Assembly (NCBI GenBank): GCA_027296025.1
Contig: JAPUJU010000091.1
Location: 1 to 6,944 of the forward strand
DNA from: a bacterium
Lineage (GTDB): Bacteria > Krumholzibacteriota > Krumholzibacteriia > WVZY01
Direction of reading: 5' to 3'
DNA: 6,944 bases
Shown here: in pieces, positions 1 to 5,193 of the stretch
Layout of the letters: each line of letters opens with the position of its first letter
Numbering within the stretch: the first letter of the stretch is position 1
Notes under the pieces: generated by a model
Told to the model about the DNA's origin: nothing
Databases searched by the model: none
Seen by the model: only the letters and a program-made list of their open reading frames with translations
Made by a program: the position numbers and the translations under genes

Positions 1-1
1 G

Positions 2-619
2 TTCCGCCTGGTGGACTATCTGTGCGAACTCGGCCGGACCGACGCTGCGGCCGCGGTCGTGGACCGATGGATCCAACGGCACGGCGAGATCCCTGCGAGC
101 CTCGGGCAGATCCGCGTCAGAATCTCGATGGGGCAATCAAAGCGGGCCCGCCAGGCGCTGAACCGGATCAAGGACAACCAGAAGTGGCGGTACTGGATGC
201 GTTCGCTCGAGCTCGACTACAATGACTTCAAGGCGCTCACGTTTATCCATGAGGAAAATTTTGACCGCGCGCAGGACATCCTGAATATTCCCGTCGTAGT
301 CGGCCTCCACGCGCGTCGTTCATACTTGAAAGGGTTTGTTGCTTTTCAGAGAGGTGAAGCGGAAGAGGCCGCCGGGTTTTTCGGAGAGGCCCAGATTCAA
401 TTGAACAACCTCGAATTCCCCTACCACAGCGACCCGATTTTGTTCGTGCAGTCGAAGTTTTTCCTGGCGGAGGCCGCGATCGCCCGCGGCGATGCGCGCG
501 AAGCCGAGCGGAATTACCGCGAGTTTCTGGATATGTGGCAGTCGGCCGTGTGGGAGTTGAAGGCGGTCGACCGAGCGGAGAAAAAGCTCGCCACGTTGAC
601 GGCGGCGAACGACAGCTAG
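2..619 (+). CDS. TPR-like helical-repeat protein, C-terminal part (5' end cut by window)
   Basis: The reading frame is open to the left edge (Phe-Arg-Leu precede the first possible GTG at 11), so this is most likely the C-terminal ~205 residues of a longer protein, ending with TAG at 617-619. The fragment is almost entirely amphipathic helix. Helix pairs of TPR type can be seen, with small residues and Tyr/Phe at spaced positions, for example SYLKGFVAFQRGEAEEAAGF, FFLAEAAIARGDAREAERNY and an earlier pair around FDRAQDILN. TPR arrays mediate protein-protein contacts, and in many bacteria such a C-terminus follows a kinase, cyclase or regulator domain. That upstream part lies outside the window, so no specific function can be given. 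The gene converges on the antiporter gene, with only 12 bases between the two stop codons. Confidence 0.72.
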   Translation, partial: FRLVDYLCELGRTDAAAAVVDRWIQRHGEIPASLGQIRVRISMGQSKRARQALNRIKDNQKWRYWMRSLELDYNDFKALTFIHEENFDRAQDILNIPVVVGLHARRSYLKGFVAFQRGEAEEAAGFFGEAQIQLNNLEFPYHSDPILFVQSKFFLAEAAIARGDAREAERNYREFLDMWQSAVWELKAVDRAEKKLATLTAANDS

Positions 620-631
620 GGACCTGCCTGC

Positions 632-2566
632 TTAATCTGATGGAGCGCCGTTTTCCGTGTAGCTCGATTCGGTTTTCCCCAGAAATCTCACGATCGCGAA
701 CAACGCACCGCCGCTGGCAATAAGCGCTACAATAGAAGGGACGTTGAAGCCGACCGGCAGATACCCGAGCACGATCGCGACGGCCGCGACTACGAGCGCA
801 TAAGGCAGCTGGGTTCGAACGTGGTCAATATGATCCGACCCGCTGGCCATCGATGACATGATGGTCGTATCGGATATGGGCGAGCAGTGATCTCCGAACA
901 CACTCCCTGCCATGATCGCGGCAATTCCCGACAGCAGAACTGCCTCCGCACTGCCGTCGGCCAATCCGTGGAGTGCCGATACTTTGACCACCAGCGGAAT
1001 CGCGATCGGCGTCAGAATGGTCATCGTTCCCCACGAAGTGCCAGTAGAGAAGCTTACTGCGGCCGCAATCAGAAAAATGATCATTGGCAGCAGCCGCGGG
1101 TTCAGCAATCCAGAGACCTGCGTGACGAGATAATCGGCGGTGTGCAGGTCGGTGCAGACCGTGCCGATGCTCCAGGCCAGAATGAGAATCACGAACGCGG
1201 GCACCATCGATTTTACGCCCGCTCCCCACGCGGTCATGATGTCGGCTAAAGATGCGAGACGCTGGACGAGGCCGAGACCGATCGCGACCACACACCCGAC
1301 GAGGGAGCTCCACAGGAGCGCGTCGAACGAGTTGCTCTCGCGAATCGTGTCCATGAGGGAAAAGGTTTCGACGCCGGACTCGACAAGCGAGTTTCTTCCG
1401 GTAACCACGAGCCCGATAAATGCCCCCAGCACAACCACCGCAATGGGGATGACCGCGTTGTACCACCGCCGGGGCGCGTCGCTGGTAAGCAAAACATCAG
1501 CGTCCAGGCTCGAGAGCGGCATCGCCTTTTCACTGAGGACCTGTCGTTTCGTGCGTGCTCGCTTTTCGGCGCGCAGCATCGGCCCGAAATCCCGTGTGGA
1601 TGAGGCGATCAGAAGGCCAAAGACAAGCGTCAGAATGGGATAGAAACTGTACTGGATGGACGCGACGAACGTGGTGAACGGATTGCGGTCTATGCCAGCC
1701 GCGTCGAAGGCGTCCTTGATCAGACTGATCTCGAAACCGACCCAGCTCGTGATAATCGCGATCACTGCGACGGGTGCCGCCGTGGAGTCGACGATATAGG
1801 CGAGCTTTTCCCGCGAGATCTTCAGGCGATCGGTGATGGGACGCATGGTATTGCCCACGATCAACGTGTTCGTGTAGTCGTCGAAGAAGATGCAGACGCC
1901 CATGAGCCAGGTGGCAAGCTGCCCACGCCGGGCTGTGGTCGCGATTCTCGATATCTGATCAACGATCCCCCCGGTGCCCCCGATTCTCGAAAACACGCCC
2001 ACCATTCCCCCGAGCATCAATGTGAAAATCGATATGGCCACGTGGTCCGCTCCGCTGTCACCGGCCAGCGAGTCGACGGCGTAGTAGTCGATTACGTAGA
2101 AGAATCCCCGGACCGGATTGTAGTCGTTCACGATGAACGCGCCCAGCCACACGCCGGCAAAAAGCGCTAAGATGACCTGGCGAAATATCAATGCCATCAC
2201 GATGGCGATGATCGGGGGCAGAACGGTAAACCATCCGGGTATCGCACGAATAGTGAACTCCCATCTCGACACCCCGTCGATCACCACGACATCGTAAGTC
2301 CCCGCCGCGGGAAGACGAACGTCCGTGAGTGCGCTCGTTAGCCCGGATTTCGAATAAACTGAATGGCCGTCGTGTGAGATCTGAATCGAGAAACCGGTAG
2401 GCGACACCGATGGTCGCGAAAGTTCGAAATTGAAAGGAATGTCCGTAACAACGATTTTTGGAGCCTCAAGCGGCGATGTGGCTTCTTGGGCGGTTGCGGT
2501 CGCGCTTGGTAGAAAGATAAGGAATACGAGTAAATATAGAGGTGCCGAGCCAGTTCCAGGAGGCAT
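632..2566 (-). CDS. NhaC-type Na+/H+ antiporter with exported N-terminal domain
   Basis: This 644-residue polytopic inner-membrane protein should exchange Na+ for H+ (pH and sodium homeostasis). It belongs to the NhaC-like part of the ion transporter superfamily. Seen: a signal-peptide-like N-terminus (hydrophobic 10-24, then SATATAQ); a hydrophilic, beta-rich stretch at about 28-110; then about ten or more membrane segments from 113 to 628. Family signatures are FFDDYTNTLIVGN (227-239), DSTAAPVA (260-267), STGTSWGT (507-514) and GDHCSPISDTT (558-568), the last two being the conserved polar half-helices of the family. A cytoplasmic-looking basic loop lies near 325-368. The ATG at 2566 is preceded by GGAG at a spacing of 6, which supports this start. 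The extracytoplasmic domain is extra compared with compact NhaC proteins of about 450-500 residues. The substrate could also be another cation or an organic acid exchanged for Na+/H+, as in malate-lactate relatives. Confidence 0.9.
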   Translation of the reverse strand: MPPGTGSAPLYLLVFLIFLPSATATAQEATSPLEAPKIVVTDIPFNFELSRPSVSPTGFSIQISHDGHSVYSKSGLTSALTDVRLPAAGTYDVVVIDGVSRWEFTIRAIPGWFTVLPPIIAIVMALIFRQVILALFAGVWLGAFIVNDYNPVRGFFYVIDYYAVDSLAGDSGADHVAISIFTLMLGGMVGVFSRIGGTGGIVDQISRIATTARRGQLATWLMGVCIFFDDYTNTLIVGNTMRPITDRLKISREKLAYIVDSTAAPVAVIAIITSWVGFEISLIKDAFDAAGIDRNPFTTFVASIQYSFYPILTLVFGLLIASSTRDFGPMLRAEKRARTKRQVLSEKAMPLSSLDADVLLTSDAPRRWYNAVIPIAVVVLGAFIGLVVTGRNSLVESGVETFSLMDTIRESNSFDALLWSSLVGCVVAIGLGLVQRLASLADIMTAWGAGVKSMVPAFVILILAWSIGTVCTDLHTADYLVTQVSGLLNPRLLPMIIFLIAAAVSFSTGTSWGTMTILTPIAIPLVVKVSALHGLADGSAEAVLLSGIAAIMAGSVFGDHCSPISDTTIMSSMASGSDHIDHVRTQLPYALVVAAVAIVLGYLPVGFNVPSIVALIASGGALFAIVRFLGKTESSYTENGAPSD

Positions 2567-2606
2567 TCACGTCTCCGTAGTTAGGTGAACGATCGAATCG
2601 GTGCGC

Positions 2607-2635
2607 AGAATACCAGAATGGGGCAAAATCCGCAA
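2607..2635 (-). promoter_or_regulatory. Candidate sigma-70-like promoter of the antiporter gene
   Basis: On the minus strand, TTGCGG (2635-2630) and TATTCT (2612-2607) are separated by 17 bases. Transcription would start near 2600 and leave a leader of about 35 bases before the ATG at 2566. The -35 matches the consensus at only three positions and the -10 at four, so this is a weak call resting mainly on spacing and location. Confidence 0.35.
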
Positions 2636-2642
2636 GTGAACC

Positions 2643-2672
2643 TGTGGGACAGTAAGGCAAAAATTTCCCACA
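2643..2672. repeat. Inverted repeat TGTGGGA/TCCCACA upstream of the antiporter promoter
   Basis: Two perfect 7-base arms, TGTGGGA (2643-2649) and TCCCACA (2666-2672), are separated by 16 bases. The element lies 8 bases upstream of the candidate -35 of the antiporter gene, where a dimeric activator or repressor could bind. No known operator is recognised, and an arm this short can occur by chance. Confidence 0.3.
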
Positions 2673-2724
2673 TCAGATCAATCTGTCCTCCGAATGCTCT
2701 GAATAAAAAAAATTCGCCGTAGCG

Positions 2725-2749
2725 AGCCAATCATAGCCAATCATATTGG
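2725..2749. repeat. Tandem 10-bp direct repeat AGCCAATCAT x2 plus CCAAT/ATTGG dyad
   Basis: AGCCAATCAT occurs twice head to tail (2725-2734, 2735-2744). The second copy runs into ATTGG, making the dyad CCAAT-cat-ATTGG (2737-2749). A 10-bp period places both copies on one helix face, as in many regulator sites. It may be a binding site or a simple duplication; no known motif is recognised. Confidence 0.45.
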
Positions 2750-2848
2750 GTCCCGCACCCTGCCCGCAACAAGTTCATTCGAACCTGGAAACGTTGGCAT
2801 TGTTCTACTCCGAACATCATTCTGCAACGTCACCCACATCGACGGATG

Positions 2849-2878
2849 TTGAATACGTGACATCGGGTTACTTATATT
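2849..2878 (+). promoter_or_regulatory. Candidate upstream + strand promoter in the intergenic region
   Basis: TTGAAT (2849-2854) and TATATT (2873-2878) have 18 bases between them, matching the consensus hexamers at four and five positions. Transcription would begin near 2885, nearly 400 bases before the next gene. If real, it would give either a separate small RNA or a very long leader for the polycationic protein gene. Confidence 0.35.
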
Positions 2879-3121
2879 TTGCGCGAATCTGCTCACCAGA
2901 GCGCCGCTTCATGTAGTTCGGAGTGTTGAGGTTGCGTGTTTAATGCAATATGGTATGGAAATTGCAAAATCAGCACAGTCACAAAACACGTTTGCGTTCT
3001 GATCGATTTGTGTTCAGCCGTTCTGTTGGTGAAACGTTTTTGACCAACCACGTGCCATGACGTCCATGTATTTGTTGATGTGAGTTGGGGGAACAAATTA
3101 CCTGATAGGCGACATTTTTTC

Positions 3122-3149
3122 TTGACACTATTTTATAAATCACTAAATC
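3122..3149 (+). promoter_or_regulatory. Candidate promoter of the polycationic protein gene
   Basis: A perfect -35 hexamer TTGACA (3122-3127) is followed after 16 bases by TAAATC (3144-3149), a weak -10. The surrounding sequence is A/T-rich, with a run of T just upstream. Transcription would start near 3156 and leave a leader of about 120 bases before the ATG at 3275. The strong -35 and its position favour it; the poor -10 keeps confidence moderate. Confidence 0.45.
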
Positions 3150-3213
3150 ATGGCGAAACTAGCCATAACATCCATTGGTACGCATCGAGAGTTGTTTGTT
3201 GCTCCGTGGCCAT

Positions 3214-3246
3214 GTGGAGTTAACTTCGAAAACCGGGGGACTCCAT
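3214..3246 (+). other. Possible leader hairpin just before the polycationic protein RBS
   Basis: TGGAGT (3215-3220) can pair with ACTCCA (3240-3245), with flanking G-U pairs at 3214/3246 and 3221/3239, enclosing a 17-base loop. The stem ends about 14 bases before the ribosome binding site (AAGGA, 3260-3264). It could influence translation of the downstream gene, but the loop is large and the stem short. Confidence 0.25.
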
Positions 3247-3274
3247 TCACCCTTACCAAAAGGACGGATTAAAC

Positions 3275-3583
3275 ATGGCAGTCAAAAGAAGGAAGGCTAA
3301 GGCCAAGACCAAGGCCAAAGCCAAGCGCAAGACCAAGCGCAAGACCAAGGCCAAACGTAAGACCAAGGCCAAGACAAAGCGCAAAGCCAAGCGCAGGACC
3401 AAGGCCAAAGCCAAGCGCAAGACCAAGCGCAAGACCAAGGCCAAAGCCAAGCGCAAGACCAAGCGCAAAGCCAAGCGTAAGACCAAGGCCAAAGCCAAAC
3501 GCAAGACCAAGCGTAAGACCAAGGCCAAAGCCAAACGCAAGACGAAACGCAGGCGCAAAGCGAAGACTCGGACCCGGAAGTAG
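3275..3583 (+). CDS. Lys-X repeat polycationic protein (histone H1-tail-like, probable nucleic-acid binding)
   Basis: The 102 residues comprise 46 Lys, 21 Arg, 18 Ala, 15 Thr, one Val and the initiator Met. There is no acidic, aromatic or other hydrophobic residue. From residue 7 to the end Lys (rarely Arg) occupies nearly every odd position, alternating with Ala, Thr or Arg. A 12-residue unit KAKAKRKTKRKT recurs at 13-24, 43-54 and 71-82, with close variants at 55-70 and 83-94. Such a chain cannot form a hydrophobic core and should be disordered when free. It resembles the tails of H1-like bacterial proteins (Hc2- and AlgP-type), which bind and compact DNA or contact RNA, but strict Lys-X alternation is unlike their AAKKP-type repeats and there is no globular domain. 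AAGGA (3260-3264) precedes the ATG by 10 bases. An upstream promoter-like site and a strong terminator make it a self-contained transcription unit. A ribosome- or polyanion-binding role is equally possible. Confidence 0.8.
   Translation: MAVKRRKAKAKTKAKAKRKTKRKTKAKRKTKAKTKRKAKRRTKAKAKRKTKRKTKAKAKRKTKRKAKRKTKAKAKRKTKRKTKAKAKRKTKRRRKAKTRTRK
3311..3556 (+). repeat. 36-bp coding repeats inside the polycationic protein gene
   Basis: The DNA for the 12-residue unit at 3311-3346 is identical to that at 3401-3436. The copy starting at 3437 matches it for its first 32 bases and then continues into a 48-base variant. Copies at 3485-3520 and 3521-3556 differ mostly by AAG/AAA, CGC/CGT and ACC/ACG changes that keep the amino acid. 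This points to duplication by slippage or recombination, combined with selection on the protein sequence. The repeats also create long open frames on the other strand, which are artefacts. Confidence 0.85.
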
Positions 3584-3604
3584 TTCCTGGTCCGCAGAGT
3601 CTAG

Positions 3605-3620
3605 CCACGTTCGAACGTGG
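3605..3620. repeat. Perfect 16-bp palindrome CCACGTTCGAACGTGG
   Basis: The two 8-base halves are exact reverse complements with no spacer. It lies 21 bases after the stop codon of the polycationic protein gene and abuts the terminator stem, sharing its last three bases with it. It could be a protein-binding site, a 3' RNA stem or part of the terminator's alternative folding. Confidence 0.5.
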
Positions 3621-3659
3621 AGGGGGAGAAGTTGGAGCACTTCTCCCTCTTCGTGTTTT
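3618..3659 (+). terminator. Rho-independent terminator after the polycationic protein gene
   Basis: The left arm AGGGGGAGAAG (3621-3631) pairs with CTTCTCCCTCT (3640-3650) over 11 pairs including one G-U, around an 8-base loop. Wobble and G-C pairs can extend it to 3618/3653. TGTTTT follows at 3654-3659. This separates the polycationic protein transcript from the polyamine operon, whose own promoter begins 50 bases further on. Confidence 0.8.
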
Positions 3660-3708
3660 CAGGAGGATAAGTGTCGTCCTGCCCCCGGCCAGCCCGGTCC
3701 ATTGTAAC

Positions 3709-3737
3709 TTGACATATTCAAGTGGGTTACGTAGAGT
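3709..3737 (+). promoter_or_regulatory. Promoter of the polyamine operon
   Basis: A perfect TTGACA (3709-3714), a 17-base spacer and TAGAGT (3732-3737, four of six consensus bases) form a good sigma-70-type promoter. The predicted start of transcription is around 3744, about 23 bases before the GTG at 3767. It lies just downstream of the terminator of the preceding gene, which fits an independent operon. Confidence 0.65.
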
Positions 3738-3750
3738 CTGGACCCACAAA

Positions 3751-3756
3751 AAGGGG
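3751..3756 (+). promoter_or_regulatory. Ribosome binding site that decides the arginine decarboxylase start
   Basis: AAGGGG lies 10 bases before the GTG at 3767. The alternative upstream GTG at 3722 falls inside the promoter, before the predicted transcription start, and so would not be on the message. Confidence 0.55.
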
Positions 3757-3766
3757 ACATTCGGCC

Positions 3767-4312
3767 GTGAAATTTACGCCCACAGAGATGTGCCTGACCC
3801 GTGGGGTCGGGCGGCACCGCGAGCGGCTTACGAGCTTCGAGCTGGCGCTCCGGGATGCGGGAATTGCCTCCTACAACCTCGTGACCGTCTCGAGTATTTT
3901 CCCGGCACGCTGCAAGCTCGTCTCCAAAACGCGCGGGTTGCGGAAGCTCGATCACGGTGAGATTGTCTTCTGCGTGATGGCACGGAGTGAAACCAATGAG
4001 TCGCACCGCCTGGTGGCATCTTCGATAGGTGTCGCGATTCCCGACGACCGGAGGCGGTTTGGGTACCTTTCCGAGCACCACAGCTACGGTGAAAACCGCA
4101 AGCAGGCTTCGGAGTATGCAGAGGATCTGGCCGCGTCGATGCTTGCATCAACGCTCGGAATCGAGATTGATCTGGACAGGGCCTGGGACGAACGCAAAGA
4201 AATCTGGAAAATTGCCGGCCAGATTGTGAAAACAACGAACATAACCCAGACGGCCATCGGCAAAGAAAAACTATGGACCTCCACCGTTGCGGCGGCTGTG
4301 TTCTGCGCCTGA
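3767..4312 (+). CDS. Pyruvoyl-dependent arginine decarboxylase
   Basis: The enzyme converts arginine to agmatine and CO2, the first step of the agmatine route to putrescine. Seen in the 181-residue product: the self-cleavage motif VSSIFP, with predicted cleavage between S42 and S43, which would leave a beta chain of about 42 residues and an alpha chain starting with a pyruvoyl group; a downstream GVAIPDDR-x-GYLSEHHSYGE block, in which E103 fits the catalytic glutamate of the family; and a C-terminal LWTSTVAAAVF strand. Length is typical of the pyruvoyl family (about 160-195) and unrelated to the large PLP-dependent SpeA. The frame stays open up to a GTG at 3722, but the promoter position and the AAGGGG site favour GTG 3767, giving an N-terminus of MKFTPTEMCLTRGVG. 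It is the first gene of the operon and abuts the next gene. The preference for arginine over other amino acids is inferred from family and context. Confidence 0.9.
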   Translation: MKFTPTEMCLTRGVGRHRERLTSFELALRDAGIASYNLVTVSSIFPARCKLVSKTRGLRKLDHGEIVFCVMARSETNESHRLVASSIGVAIPDDRRRFGYLSEHHSYGENRKQASEYAEDLAASMLASTLGIEIDLDRAWDERKEIWKIAGQIVKTTNITQTAIGKEKLWTSTVAAAVFCA

Positions 4313-4326
4313 TGTCGTCGCGCCCC

Positions 4327-4332
4327 GGGGGG
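4327..4332 (+). promoter_or_regulatory. G-rich ribosome binding site favouring the agmatinase start at 4339
   Basis: GGGGGG lies 6 bases before ATG 4339 and can pair with part of the anti-Shine-Dalgarno sequence. Competing starts are ATG 4312, which overlaps the decarboxylase stop in TGATG and could use translational coupling, and ATG 4273, inside the decarboxylase gene. Neither has a better site. Confidence 0.4.
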
Positions 4333-4338
4333 CATCTC

Positions 4339-5190
4339 ATGAGCAACCTCGGTTTCCTGGAAGACAAGTTCGACACACAGCTCGCGTCCCGGCAGGACGA
4401 TCGGTTTCTTCTGTCCCTGATTCCCTACGAGAAAACGACCACCTACAAGAAGGGAACACGCAATGGTCCGGAAGCCATCGTTGACGCATCGGGTCACATC
4501 GAACTGTTCGATGAGAAGCTGCGCATCGACGCGTCGAAATGGGGCATTCGTACACTACGACCCACGATCACCGATCTCACATCAATCACGAAGCATGCGG
4601 CCGACCTGTCGATGCCCGACACGGGGCTCGCTGGTTTTATCGGCGGCGAACATTCGATCACGCCGGCAATTATCGAAGGACTCGGTCTCTCCGATATCGG
4701 CATCGTATGGGTCGACGCTCATTCCGATCTCCGAAAGAGCTATTGTGGACGGGAGGACAACCACGCGTGCGCCGGCTACAATAGTCTTCGCTTCGGCCGT
4801 ATCGTCCAGATCGGTATTCGAAGCCTCGCGGAAGAGGAAGTGGAGGTACTCGAGCGCGACGACCGTGTACTGATTTTCCCGGAATGGGACGCTGCTGCGC
4901 GAACGGCACTTCGGGAACTTCCCGACGATGTGTACTTCAGCTTCGACCTGGACGGTTTTTCACCAGAGCTTATGCGGGCCGTGGGTACGCCCGAACCGGG
5001 GGGTCTGTCGTGGAGCGCCGCCCAGGAAATACTGGATTTCGTCTACGCGAACAAGACCGTTAAGGCGTTCGATGTGGTCGAGCTCTGTCCGAACGAGGAG
5101 GATGTGGTGTCATCGTTCACCGCCGCTCGTCTCGTCTACAAAATGCTTCAGTATCATGCCCACTACAAACTGCGGGAGTTCGGGAGGTAG
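4339..5190 (+). CDS. speB: Agmatinase-family ureohydrolase (putative agmatinase)
   Basis: The enzyme is a binuclear-manganese hydrolase expected to split agmatine into putrescine and urea. All six metal ligands of the arginase/agmatinase fold are visible in the 283-residue product: H105 in GGEHS, D126/H128/D130 in DAHSDLR, and D203/D205 in FDLDGFSPE. Also present are NHACAG with H142, and TPEPGGLSW (217-225). E248 lies in the late VVELCP segment. Length is close to that of bacterial agmatinases (about 285-305). The frame extends upstream to ATG 4273, but residues from MSNLGFLEDK onward look like the family's beginning, and 4339 has a G-rich site before it; ATG 4312 (TGATG overlap with the decarboxylase stop) is the main alternative. 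Placement behind an arginine decarboxylase argues for agmatine as substrate, although arginase or formiminoglutamase-type activity cannot be excluded from motifs alone. Confidence 0.85.
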   Translation: MSNLGFLEDKFDTQLASRQDDRFLLSLIPYEKTTTYKKGTRNGPEAIVDASGHIELFDEKLRIDASKWGIRTLRPTITDLTSITKHAADLSMPDTGLAGFIGGEHSITPAIIEGLGLSDIGIVWVDAHSDLRKSYCGREDNHACAGYNSLRFGRIVQIGIRSLAEEEVEVLERDDRVLIFPEWDAAARTALRELPDDVYFSFDLDGFSPELMRAVGTPEPGGLSWSAAQEILDFVYANKTVKAFDVVELCPNEEDVVSSFTAARLVYKMLQYHAHYKLREFGR

Positions 5191-5193
5191 CAT

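Larger units (their letters stand above)
2567..3274. other. Gene-poor divergent intergenic region (~700 bp)
   Basis: No convincing protein gene is visible on either strand between the antiporter start and the polycationic protein start. Short open frames here (for example 67 codons from a TTG at 3096 on -, and 36 codons from an ATG at 2950 on +) lack good ribosome binding sites and have unnatural composition. The stretch is visibly richer in A/T than the flanking genes. It holds a weak antiporter promoter, a 10-bp tandem repeat (2725-2744), small inverted repeats (2643-2672, 2944-2966), and two + strand promoter-like sites (2849-2878 and 3122-3149). It may contain a long leader or an unannotated small RNA. 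No tRNA or CRISPR repeat was seen. Confidence 0.6.

Noticed and set aside
1140..1643. 167-codon + strand frame inside the antiporter gene
   Set aside because: It is antisense to conserved NhaC membrane segments, and its Arg/Thr/Ser-rich composition is typical of a shadow frame.
2771..2788. tRNA T-loop-like GGTTCGAAT on the minus strand
   Set aside because: The bases on either side cannot form the 5-bp T stem, and no acceptor or anticodon arms were found around it.
2950..3060. 36-codon + strand frame beginning MVWKLQNQ
   Set aside because: There is no Shine-Dalgarno sequence before the ATG, no membrane segment or motif, and this length is expected by chance in AT-richer DNA.
2893..3096. 67-codon frame on the minus strand in the intergenic region
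   Set aside because: It starts at TTG with a poor ribosome site, and its composition is random-looking with no recognisable pattern.
3253..3749. Long minus-strand frames opposite the Lys-X gene (Leu/Ala/Val- or Trp/Ser-rich repeats)
   Set aside because: They are the reverse complement of the 36-bp coding repeats. All minus frames stay open because the repeat lacks stop trinucleotides, and none has a matching ribosome site; the + frame has an RBS, a promoter-like site and a terminator.
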